This document shows, piece after piece, positions 34,454 to 44,770 of a DNA stretch of 64,000 nt. A program made the translations under genes and the position numbers. Each line of letters opens with the position of its first letter. Within the stretch, counting starts at the first letter, position 1. The notes under the pieces were generated by a model. That model did no database searches, was not told the origin of the DNA, and worked only from the letters and a program-made list of their open reading frames with translations. Source of the DNA: Eustoma russellianum (lineage: Eukaryota; Streptophyta; Magnoliopsida; Gentianales; Gentianaceae); contig AP025045.1 in the NCBI GenBank assembly GCA_036186865.1, positions 16,459,669 through 16,523,668 of the forward strand, given 5' to 3'.

Positions 34454-35757
34454 TGTTGGAAGAAATTTTGGAAATGGGTTTGTCCAAAGTTGGTGAGCAA
34501 CATACTTTGAGCTTAATTATGATTAATGTTCGTTAATCAAAAATAGAAACTAATTAGTCTTTGATTATCTACGTAATGAGTAGATGATTTTAGGATTTTG
34601 AATCACTCAATTTCGATAATGGATGAATGAAAAATTAATGCTCAAAGCAGGAGTAAAAATTGGTTGAAAAACAGAAAATTGATGATGTTGCTTCATGAGA
34701 ATTGAACACATCATCATTTTCCAAATATACCATATTGGCCAATTGAAGGAAAAATGCCACCAAATATAGTGTTAGAACAGGTTTTTTAGATGAGCCCTAA
34801 GGGCAAGAGAATTTTTGACCAGAGGGAAGACGCAGATGGATGCAACACGCATGCGCGCGCGCCGCCGCCGCCCCCCCATCCGGTCGGCTCTTGCCTCGCC
34901 CTTCCGGTTCTTATTTTTTGGACAAATTTTCTTGTAAATTTTTCATAAAATAATTTACCTAATCCTACGGTTATGATTTAGTCCTATGATCTAACAGTCC
35001 AGATTAAACTGAACCAGTCCATGGATTACCTCCGATCGTGGGGGTTTACTGGGGGAGATCGTGGATGGTGGGTTACTGACGGAGATCATGGGTTAACTTG
35101 CGATAGTGTAACATCCGCCCAGTTCCTTATATAAATAAAGGCAGAGCATTACCTCTGAACACAGAAATTTTTCTTCCCTTCTCCTGCTGCATACGACCAT
35201 TCTGCATATACTACTACTGCATTCTGCATATACTGCTGCTACATTTCATCAATCTGAGAAGTCAGAACATTTGTCAGGTTCGTGAAGTTCTTACGTAGTA
35301 GTGTCACTCGTTCAAACTGTTAGCTGTTATATTCTGGGAGATGTTTGCAATTTTCGGTTGGACACAGTATATCGGAGCAATTCGTCTTAAGGATAGAGTC
35401 CTTGATTCGCCTCGGTTTGCATGCTGTGCTATTTCAGTTTACACGAACACACACACCAAACTGTACAAATTCTATATTGACTTTCGGTAACATTCTGTGT
35501 TGAACTCTTCTCTGTGCCGAGCTCTTCTCATTGCTGAATTTTTATCTGTGCTGAGCTCTTCTCTGTGCTGAGTTCTTCTCTGTGCTGAGCTCTGCTGTTT
35601 GGCTAAGGACATTCGTTGTTCTGCAGCATTGCCGTGCTGAGCTCTGCTCGGCTAGCAGGCTTAGAGCACGGAACATCTGAGGTGCTATTTAGTTCAGGTT
35701 GGCCATTACTATACAGAAGTCAATTTTGTCTGACGTGAATTATTTATTAGTCTAACA
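34454..35757 (+). repeat. 3' LTR of element E
   Basis: The LTR is 1304 bp and ends TAGTCTAACA. Relative to the 5' LTR it has a GC-rich tract (gcatgcgcgcgcgccgccgcc, about 34849-34870), more ctctgtgctgagctcttct units (about 35505-35595), and an intact TATA-like ttatataaata at 35127-35137. Confidence 0.9.
35127..35137 (+). promoter_or_regulatory. TATA-like element in the 3' LTR of E
   Basis: ttatataaata lies about 25-30 bp before a conserved gcagagcatt...ctctgaacac block, a plausible transcription start in the LTR. The 5' LTR has ctatgtaaac at this place. Transcription would run toward P450 exon 1 in antisense. Confidence 0.4.
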
Positions 35758-36263
35758 GTAAGAACATGTAATAAGTTTGGTAGTTAAGCCTATAGAACTT
35801 GCAGAAGCTGTAGAAAGGCTCAAAACGGAATGAGGAAATTAAAGACAAATGTACAACCACTGAGATGAAATAGATAATTATACTTGTGAGTGTAATTGTT
35901 CTAGAGGGCTTAAAGTTTCTAGCAAAGGCAGAAGAAACCATTTTTTGACCTAGTGCACATGGAAAGCAGAAAGACATAAGGAAGGTACACATCTTTTGTA
36001 GGAAAAGTAACTACAAGGTATCAGAGATGGGGCTATTGTAGTTTCATTGGTAGAAAGAATAAGAAGAAGAAATAATGTAGGTGTAACAACGAAATTTGAT
36101 TATTGTTTCTTCATCTCTCATGCAATCAATTTTTCTACTTTTCTAAGATTTTTATGAAACAAGTTTTTTTGAGAGATTGTATAAGCAAGAAAATACATAA
36201 ACGAAATGTGCAACATCTTTTGCTTGAGTTTCATGCAGTAAAAAAAGAGGCAAATTGACTTAC

Positions 36264-36983
36264 CAACATGATGGCTTTAACATGGCGGAGATCAAATGGG
36301 AAAGCGATGTCTCCAGATTTCATAAGTTCCAAACCAGGGTTAGCAGCTAATTTCAACCCCTCTTGAATCACTGATTTAAAGCCCCTCTCGTGGAAATCAT
36401 CCTCCGAATACTTCTTACCGAAAACCATCAAACAAGTCATATCAGCATTTGAAGACGCAATTGCAGCACTCAGATCTACCTTAGCGCGAGCCTGAGACGC
36501 CTCTTTCAGTGACTCCACCAGCAAACAAAGCTCGCGTCTTCTCATAGATTGAAAAGAGTTGATTTTAATGCTACTAAGGAGTTGTAAGGTGCAAAGCTTC
36601 CTCATAGTACGCCAGTATGACCCATACTGTCCGAATGTTAAGTTTCTTTGCTCATACGAGACATATTTCGAGACCTCATTAGCAGGTCGGCCCGCAAACA
36701 CAGGGTCATGTTTCTTGAGAAACTGCTCAGCCAAATGAGGTGATGAAACAATAATGGCGTCAACGAAACCTAATTTCAAGTGCATGATAGGTCCATGCTT
36801 TTTTGCTAGCTTGTGAAAATCAAGATGTGGATTCTTTCCGAGTAAATGGAGATGCCCAAGAATTGGGAGCCCTCTTAGAGATGGAGGCAGTTTCTTGTTC
36901 TTGCTCTTCTTGGCATGTTTCTTGAAGAAAGCTAAAAGGGCAAGGACAGCAATTGTTGTCCAGATCCAGATTGATGACACCAT
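36264..36983 (-). pseudogene. Cytochrome P450 exon 1 (CYP736A-like)
   Basis: This encodes the N-terminal 240 codons from ATG at 36983. A hydrophobic ER anchor (SIWIWTTIAVLALLAFF) is followed by a basic stretch KKHAKKSKNKK, a proline hinge LPPSLRGLPILG (PPGP is altered to PPSL), and CYP71-clan markers GPIMHLKLG, IIVSSPHLAEQFLK and YGSYWRTMRKLC (helix C WxxxR). After KSVIQEGLKLAANPG the sequence jumps to LELMKSGDIAFPFD. By comparison with the family, a block of very roughly 60-80 residues (F-G loop to helix H) is missing. It ends at a GTAAGT donor in phase 0. Exon 2 is about 7.3 kb away because of element E. Confidence 0.88.
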
Positions 36984-38451
36984 TATACTACTGTTTCTCT
37001 TGAGGTATCACTTGGTGTTTTTTTCCTGTGATTTTCAAGTTTCTTGACTCAATGATTATGCAATGAGAGAGAAACAAGCAGGCAGCATAGGAACTCGCTA
37101 AAGATTCTTTAAAATCGATTAGTTGAAGGAAGAATGTCTTTTGCTTTTAGCTAATTAATAAGGATCGGAGTTTATGGAGACAGATGATTAAGGTTAAAGA
37201 GGGGTAGACAGAATATAGGGACATCTTAGAGCATACTTTGAGGATTTGACTTGCACTCTTTTGTTTTGGTATTTGTCTTTCAACTATTTGTGCATATCCA
37301 TTCACTCGTATATATTACTATTATTGTACTATCTATGCAGGTGCATATAGAGCCGGGGGTCTCACTGGAAGCAAACTCTCTATCCCTTGGGATGGAGGTA
37401 TTGTTTGTCTGCCTCTTACCCTCTTCAGCCCCTAGTGATATCTTTTGCTGTTGTTGGGTTACACTAGGTATGATTGTTGTTGCTGTTGTTGGGACTACAG
37501 GATCTTGGATGAATTACACTTGTCCAAAGATAATTGACAAAAGTAATACGTATGGGTCATTCTTTCTTCATTATACCTATTTATTTTGTTTTCTACCTTT
37601 TTCTTAAATTTTCCAGAACTTTTTAATTTTCCTTCTACATTTGTATTCAATGTTTTATGAATTTTTGTAAACAAAAAATACTTAAATAATTACTAGCACA
37701 AAACAATAGGGACGTGAAAAGAGCTCAACCCGGCCGGTACATATTCTACACCAGAATTTCTTCCAATCCTATTGACGTGTGAGTTGGAGTAGAAATACAA
37801 GAGAGCTACTTTGACAATAGGTAATGTTGTTGTCGTCGTTTTTTACTCTTTGGTGGATAAGGTGTATTCCCTAGCTACCCTATACACAAGAAACGTCATC
37901 GCGTTCATCTTTTTGTGTGCTTTATAACAATGAGTTGGAGTAGAAATACAAGAGAGCTAATCTTGAAATCTTACGTCTTAAAAAACTTACTCATGTATAA
38001 AGATCACAAAGTGAAACAAAAAGTGAAACAAGTATGAGAAAACATATTTAAACCGATCTTATGACTTGCAAATGCAATAGATTATCTTTTCTTACTTTAT
38101 TTTTTCTTTTCTAACATATATTTTCTTTAATCATCTCTTAAAATCCAATGAAACATATCAAGGCCCCGTGTAGAAATCACTTGACTATGCCCATGTTTTA
38201 TGCAGGGTAACTGTAACCCGGTGCAGAAATCATAGTATTATTTCACTTGGGATAATACTTGGTTTATTTTCTGTGATTTTCAAATTCGTAGACTCGATAT
38301 TTATACAGGCGCGAGAAAAGGAGCAGGCACCATAGGAACTAACTAAAGATTTTTCAAAATCGATTAATTCTAGGCAAACGTCGTTTGTATTTGCCTGATT
38401 AATAAGAATCTCGGATAATAATATATATCCTTTGATAAGTTATAGTTGTCC
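36984..38451. other. P450 5' flank, SINE remnant and second copy of the flank
   Basis: No gene is supported here. 36984-37200 is the P450 leader and promoter region. 37341-37490 is an Au-like SINE piece. 38235-38451 is a diverged second copy of 36984-37200 (shared cttgg...ctgtgattttcaa, then caggca(g/c)cataggaact and aaatcgatta(g/a)tt). 37528-37700 is likewise similar to 42908-43090 beyond solo LTR J. A 28-bp direct repeat (gagttggagtagaaatacaa plus 8 more) lies at 37781 and 37932. Confidence 0.65.
37341..37490 (+). mobile_element. Au-like SINE, 5'-truncated
   Basis: The segment runs gagccgggggtctcactgga, then ctctctatcccttgggatgg, ctgcctcttaccctcttcag, ggttacactaggtatg and a (TTG)n-type tail (ttgttgttgctgttgttg). 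These blocks, their order and the TTG tail match the 3' half of the plant Au SINE family as I remember it. The tRNA-like A and B boxes are not visible. The homologous second flank copy lacks this segment. Confidence 0.6.
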
Positions 38452-39366
38452 TGTAGCGCCCCGTCCAGGACTAGGGTCTCGGCATGGTGCACCCATCGTA
38501 CTCTGCTACGAGAAGTACAAGGCATCGATGACATTCATGTGCTTGTCGACATAACATGTATCGAAAACGCAAAAGCAATGTAAAATGCACAAAGCATAAT
38601 CGACATGTATAAAACACAATAACTAAATCCGAGTACATCTGAAGCGTCATCAGTACAATATCAAAATACAAGTCGGAAATAACATAAGGAATACATAGTC
38701 TAATTCGTACATCCATAACTGATGATCTATCTTCGGCTTATCTTTCCCTGTCTCGGAACTGGCTCTTGACCCTGGGATATGGTAAATAATAGGGTGAGCA
38801 ATAACGAATCGCTCAGCAAGTCTATCCGCCTTTCGTCATATGGCTCATGCATGGTGTACATTAAATGCAACATGAATAGTGACATGAAATGCCATGTAAT
38901 GTCAGATAAACAAAGTAGAGCAGGTAAATCATAACAGTCGATTTATTGTAAGCAAATCATAACATGGAAAATGATATCATGTAACTTAACATGTACTAAC
39001 AAATAAGGTACTGCAGCAGGAATACGCAAAAACAAGCAACACTGTTAGTACATCATAGAATGAATCATTACATAACCGTTGTGCTTTCCTTTCTTATACT
39101 TAGTAGTCAGTTTCTTCTTCTTGGGGCTATGTCCATCGTACACTGTATTGTCATCCTTGGTCTACTAAGGGTCAGAGCTTAGGTCCAATAGGCTGACACG
39201 GGTAAACATGCAGTATGCTCATGTGATGAAAAAACCATGCATTCCTTTTTATTAGGAAAAAATGTCATACAATGATCATGTCATAAATCATCACGCTCAT
39301 AATATAATATGTCTGGTACGAACATACACAAGACTCAACAGCTAAACTCCCGAGTAGTCCCTAGTG

Positions 39367-39560
39367 CTGTCTATGAATCCCGATAGTCCAACCACGGTGT
39401 TACATCATACACACATAGACTAATAGTGACTCCCTGAGTAGTCATAATACTGTCTATGAATCCCGATGGTCCAAGCTCGGTGTTACATCATACGTAAATA
39501 GACTAACGGGGACATGTTTAGCACAGATCTCGGGTCCCAGACACGATGTTACACTCAGCC
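39367..39560. repeat. 83-bp-period tandem repeat in LTR J
   Basis: ctgtctatgaatcccgat, then ggtccaa and cggtgttacatcata recur at 39367 and 39450, a shift of 83 bp. A weaker third copy (gatctcgggtcccagacacg) lies near 39527. Confidence 0.75.
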
Positions 39561-40412
39561 AAACGTAACATAAACTCAATCTTATGACACCTAACCTCTC
39601 ACCTAGATTACAATGTCATTGAGTGGACATATCAACATAAACACTCATAAGGAGGTGTATCATTACATAAGTTGCCCCTGACATCCTCACTACTACACCC
39701 GATGTCAGGTGGCATCCAAACACAAACATGAGCTGTCGTAACAGCGTAAAGAGTCTCATATGGAGTCAGTCGATGCAGGGTACAGTTCATAAATAAAATC
39801 ATTTTTAAAACATCTCGTGCGCTAAAATCACACTTATCCACATGTCATGTAAAAACTCTTTTAAAAAGTGTACATGATAATCATTTTTTGGAAAATGCAT
39901 AATGAGATGAAACATGTTGCTTCTGAAATCTCTTCGGCGTATGCATGAAGGAATGCTCGGTATTGGGCTATTGTCTAAAACGTTCATAGCTTAATATTAG
40001 GGATAGCTCATTTATCATATCCTATACTTAGATGAACTTTCCATTATACCCTTTCTTGGGTAATTTCTTAGTTTTTCTCAAAATTAACTCCTTTTTAATG
40101 GTCACTTCCTTAATTCATTTGTGTTCTCATTTCTTAATTGATTATGTACATGTAGTGGATATTTATACATTTTACTCATCTTTATATGCACAAAAAAGTA
40201 TCATTAAATCCATAAGTTTGGCTTTCTAGCCGAAATTTCACATGCACACACATTATCACACATTTAACACAATCACAATCTTATTCACTCATACATGTAC
40301 ACCTTCAATTAAATATTGAAATTATCATGGCATATAAATAGGCCATTTGGCCGAAACTTAGGCACACACACTGTACATTTCCAACCGTAAACTACATGAC
40401 TACATCAGGTTG

Positions 40413-40414
40413 TG

Positions 40415-40469
<55 letters not shown>

Positions 40470-40478
40470 GTGTGTGTG
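40413..40478. repeat. (TA)n / (TG)n microsatellite
   Basis: A run of tatata repeats, interrupted by single tgtata units, ends in tgtgtgtgtgtg inside LTR J. Confidence 0.9.
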
Positions 40479-42907
40479 TGTATTTAATAATTCAAAAAGA
40501 TGTCATTGTCCATTATATGGCCATATGGCCGAATTTACCATGCATCCACATTAACCTTTTTAAACTATTTCACCACATGTAGGATACACATATAAGTGTG
40601 CTCTAGTAATTTATTTTGATCATCATCACGGTACTCCCTTGTCTGTCGGCCGCACATACACAAGCACACATACACACATATTTATTCACTTATTCTTTTT
40701 GTTCTACATGCAAGTTGCCTCTACCTCTTCCAACTATTCCATCCATTGTCACATGCATATGATTTGTACATCTTGAAAACGTCAACATATGTTTAGCCAT
40801 GTGTAAAGGTTTGAACATGCAACCTATATTTCTTTATTTAACACATATTTTCCATCCTATAGTCTATGGCTAATGTGATATGTTAATGGGTGATATAACC
40901 CACACTATAGCCGAATTTAATGGATGCACATACGCATGATTTTTCATCATTTTCAAGTACCTACTAGATGAGTACCTACTAACTTGTACATACATCATGC
41001 ATTCTAAAATTTTCTATATCATGCATGTTGGTGAAATGTACAAGTATAGGTATAAAGACTTTTCTATACTAGCTGTCATGATGCCTACACATGTATGCAT
41101 ACACAATACCTATATTACCATGGATTTAACAGGCATCACACTTTTCTTTCCAAAATAATCATAACCATACATAAGTATCAACATTCCATTAAGATCATAA
41201 TACATAGGACATGCATGTGTACTTCCTTTATGTTCTCCAACAAGTTATCTTTTTAATTTATGCATGCATCATCCATCCTTTAATTTTTAGCTTTCAAGAC
41301 TCTATTTTTTAACATTCATGAAGAAACTGGAAAGAGATACTTGCCTCCTCTCTTGAATCTTACAACTAAAATTAAAAGATTCCTTCTTTATTTCCTTCTT
41401 GGTAGCTCACAGCCTTTGAAATCCTTGAAATTCTCCACTACTTTAATCTAGGAACGTCTTCTTTCTTTTTGGTGATACTCTCGGCATAAGTGAGAGAAAT
41501 GGAGGAAATTTGAGTTTTTCTTTGAAGATATATGATGGGAATAAGCTTAGAAGAGTGGATTTGATGATTTTACCTTAGTGATTCCTACTCTTGAATGCTT
41601 GCTTTCCTCTTTGGAAACTTGAAACATTTTTCCTCCTCTTACTAGAAGATAGTCACGGGTGGAGCCTAAAACAATAAAAAGGAAGTCTTTTGGAAGAGTA
41701 GGTGAAGAATAAGGTGCTCTAAATGATAGTGTAATCCTACCTTTTTTAATTCCCCCACAGGCAAGCTTGGATCTCCACTTAAAATGAAAGAATCATTCCT
41801 TTTGCTTGCATGCCTTAGCTCACGGTTTAAAGGCTTTTGGAGGGAGGAAAAGGTGTTTCTTTAAAGGGTAGAACAAGGCTTGGAATGGAAAGGAAGTGGT
41901 GATATAGTTAAAATAAGAAGGAGAAGGATGATATAGATGGAATGATTCTTCTCCTTGTTTGCCGAATGAGAGCCACGGGTGGGAGAAAGAATTTGGGGCG
42001 TTTGAAGAAGGGAAGGAACTTTCTTCCTCCTTCCCTTGGAGACTAATGGTTAGAAAGAAGGGATAAGGGGAAGATAAATTTTGTTCTTGTTGAAGGGGAA
42101 GTGAGGGACTGTGGATTGTTTGAAGATGAAATTTCTCCTCTCCTTAGTGGAACTCACGGATGGAAGAGGGGAGAGAAGAGAGTTGTGTTCAGCTGATGGG
42201 AATTCAAATGAGGATAAATGGAGTGTTTAAAGGAGAAAGAGAAGGAAGTTGTCTTCCAAAAAAGGAGACTTGATCGCCCACTTGGGGTAGGGGCAAAAGG
42301 AGGAGTGTAAGCTAAGAAAAGGGTTATGACACGTAAGAAAAGTGAAGGGTCTTTTCCCCACTTTATGCATGCTTGTCTTACACAACATGACCTCTCTTAC
42401 AAGAAAGGACAAAAAGAAGGCCTTTTTCTCTATCCTACGTAACATGGCCGAATCTTGGGGTTTGAAGGAGTTGATTTCTCTTTCCTTTTTCTTTTTCTTG
42501 TCTTATGTGTAGGTTGAGAAGGAAAAAAGCAGTAGTGTAAGAAAGGTAAAAGTGGTGTAAAAAGTTAGATGATGGGTGGGGTTAAGAAAAGAAAAGTAAC
42601 CGTGGGGGTGGCCGGGTATGGGTAGTCAATAGGGACAATTTTGACTTTTGTTATTAGTCTTATGTTCCTATGTCTAATTTACTTCTTTTATGTTTATTTA
42701 ATTGTGAATAAAAGTTTGTTTCTTGAACTATATCTATTTAATTTAATTGATCAGTATCGCAACCATCTAAGGTTGTGATTTATTTGTTTCGGTGCTTAGC
42801 GAAATTTTAAATCTATCGCTTCGCACAGCACAACAATTGTGTTCTGAATTCCATCGTAATTTCCTTCATTTGTCCTTTTTAACTTGCCCGGGGTGCGAGT
42901 CGTAACA

Positions 42908-43145
42908 TATCCAAAGATACTGGACAGAAGTAACCTGTATTGGTTATTCTTTCTTTTGTATGCTTATTTATTTTGCTTTTTATCTTTTCTTTCTTTATGT
43001 TGCAATAATCTTTAATTTTGTTTTTATGCTTTTATTCAAGGTTTTAATAAATATTGTGTGGAAATAAAACATACACAAATTACTATTAGTGCAATAGCGA
43101 CATATAAAAAAGGAATAAAATAAAAAATATTGCCTGGAAGAATGT
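42908..43145. other. Remainder of the second P450 flank copy
   Basis: aaagata...gacagaagtaa, then ttattctttctt and ttattttgcttttta parallels 37531-37620, so this is the continuation of the duplicated flank after solo LTR J. There is no gene. It ends where the LTR of F begins. Confidence 0.6.
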
Positions 43146-43662
43146 TGTTGAAGACAGTAGCAATGGAAGCCATGAAGCAGCAGCTAGAGTAAGGAGCTAA
43201 AGTTCATGATCCGTGTCGGTCAGGCACAATGAGCGTTAGATCATTGCAGGAGCAATCAACAATTGAGATGCTTAGAAGTTGTGTTTATTTGTTAGTCAGA
43301 GAAGATGCAAAGGAGCACGTGGTGAATTCAAGATTGGCGCAAGGATTAGTGCGAAGGTGCAGTAGGAGGAAGAAGCAGTTTGGCGCCAATATTGTTTAAA
43401 AGTGTGAAATGACCATTTTACCCTTTTAGTTGTATTGTAAATTCATTCCGTTGGGGGACATTCTTGCCTTTTTCCATTTTCTGTTTCTTCTTCATGAGGA
43501 CAGCGGACGCATTGTACAGGAGGTTAAGTTTTGCAACTGGCATCTATGAAATTCTCTCAAATTCCTTGATAGTTTGTTCATTATTTTCTTTCTATCTCTT
43601 TTATTTCGCTTGAGCTATCTTCTGTTCTTGTTGATTTTGTGTGTTTATCGAGATTTTTCACA
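43146..43662 (+). repeat. 5' LTR of element F
   Basis: The LTR is 517 bp and is a direct repeat of 60149-60658. It starts TGTTGAAGACAGTAGCAATG and ends GAGATTTTTCACA. Confidence 0.9.
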
Positions 43663-43674
43663 TGGTATCCGAGC
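43663..43674 (+). other. Primer-binding site of element F
   Basis: TGGTATCCGAGC touches the 5' LTR end. It matches the initiator tRNA-Met PBS TGGTATCAGAGC except for A to C at the eighth base. Confidence 0.88.
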
Positions 43675-43699
43675 GTTGTTGATGAACATTGGCACATTT

Positions 43700-44770
43700 A
43701 TGGCTTCGAATAATAATAATCATTCTCCCTCAACTTATAATTTTCTTAATCCGAATCCTATCATGAATGATCCTTTAGAGGATCCATGCTATATACATCC
43801 TAGTGATAGTCCAGCGCTAGTATTGGTGCAGCCATTACTTGAAGGTAGCAAGTATCATAGTTGGAGTAGAGCGGCAAGACGAGCGTTAGAGGCCAAGAAC
43901 AAGGTTAGTTGTGTTGATGGAAGCATTCCTAAACAAACAGAAGGTACAAGGAGATATAATGCTTGGTTGAAAGCCAACAATATGGTGGCTTCCTGGTTGG
44001 TTAATTCATTATCTTAACATAGCACAGAGTGTTAGCTGTATAGATGTAGCAGCAGACATATGGAGTGACTTGAAGTTCAGATACGGAAGTGCAGGTTCAG
44101 GCTATCGGATCTGTAAGAGGAATTCTACGGAACAAGACAAGATAACAACTCTATGACTGATTATTGCACGAAGATAAAGGCAATATGGGAAGAATTGCCA
44201 GTGTTAAGATGTGTACCTAGTTGTGCGTGTAGAAGATGCACTTGCAATTTGGTTGTTCAGTTTAATAAGTTCTTGAAAAATGATTGTGTAATCAAGTTTT
44301 TAAAAGGACTTAATGATGAATTTGAGGTTGTTAAATCTCAGATCCTATTCACTACTCCTTTGCCGGATCTGAAGTTAGCCTTTGCTATGGCTGTAAAACT
44401 TGAAAGGAAGCTTGCCTATATTGAGACATCCGGACATTTTATTAACAATCCATCAACTGTGATGAACGTGACTTCTAATTCCAGATTCAATTCTTATGTG
44501 TCAAGATCTAATGCCTCTGGTACAGTGGGGTCTGGGAGGCCACTTGGTGGGGGGATAAAAGAGAGATGACAGTAGGTTCTGATCAGGAGGTGCTAAAGTA
44601 CCATACTGTACTCATTGTAATATGACAGGAAACACCATAGATAGATGTTACAAGAAACATGGATATCCTCCTGGTTTTAAAGTCATGGCACAAATGAATA
44701 TGGTAAGTGGAGATGTTTGCAGTAATAGTGGAAGACAATAGTTTTGTGAGACAAGGAGTCAGGAGGATTG
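43700..44770 (+). pseudogene. Element F: gag
   Basis: The start MASNNNNHSPS is followed by DPCYIHPSDSPALVLVQPLL, KYHSWSRAARRALEAKNK (copia gag N-terminus) and WLKANNMVASWLVNSLS. A stop at 44015-44017 and a small deletion follow. Then come DVAADIWSDLKFRYG, IKAIWEELPVL, QFNKFLKNDCVIKFLKGLND and QILFTTPLPDLKLAFAMAV. The zinc knuckle near 44604 is CTHCNMTGNTIDRC, where the His ligand is replaced by Asn (C-x2-C-x4-N-x4-C). Confidence 0.88.

Larger units (their letters stand above)
29199..35757 (+). mobile_element. Element E: Ty1/copia (Tork-like) retrotransposon in the P450 intron
   Basis: Direct LTRs at 29199-30449 and 34454-35757 flank a plus-strand gag-PR-IN-RT-RH region, antisense to the P450. 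The LTRs start TGTTGGAAGAAATTTT and end TAGTCTAACA. The protease-to-pre-integrase segment (DVLHV, then GFRLLF and LTDNMFKL) and the RNase H resemble the Tork lineage. The integrase core is deleted. No clean 5-bp TSD is seen (ttgtg against gtaag), and no tRNA-Met PBS is seen after the 5' LTR. Confidence 0.9.
29005..36263 (-). other. P450 intron, enlarged by element E
   Basis: The donor is GTAAGT at 36258-36263 (minus) and the acceptor CAG at 29005-29007. Both exons are phase 0 at the junction and join KAIML to DMLVAS, the usual position of the single CYP71-clan intron. Without the copia insertion at 29199-35757 the intron would be about 700 bp (194 bp on the left, 506 bp on the right). The right-hand part, 35758-36257, is AT-rich with no gene. 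Confidence 0.85.
38452..42907 (-). mobile_element. Solo LTR J, chromovirus-type
   Basis: The unit is 4456 bp. On the minus strand it starts TGTTACGACTCGCACCCCGG and ends GGGGCGCTACA, the same style of ends as element I. Flanking 5-mers are TGTCC (38447-38451) and TATCC (42908-42912). The related empty sequence at 37528 reads ttgtccaaagata, which supports TGTCC as the original target. No internal region or second LTR is present. It includes a long (TA)n tract (40413-40478), an 83-bp-period repeat (39367, 39450 and a weaker unit near 39530), and purine-rich 41450-42600 with no supported gene. Confidence 0.82.

Noticed and set aside
37251..37607. 118-codon hydrophobic ORF upstream of the P450
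   Set aside because: It runs through the SINE remnant and the TTG tail. The hydrophobicity comes from the T-rich strand.
38471..42445. Scattered ORFs of 65-81 codons in solo LTR J
   Set aside because: They are short, without domains, in AT-rich LTR DNA with microsatellites.
43574..43699. Upstream extension of the F gag ORF into the LTR
   Set aside because: The extension crosses the LTR end and PBS, and the gag start is better placed at the ATG at 43700 (MASNNNNHSPS).
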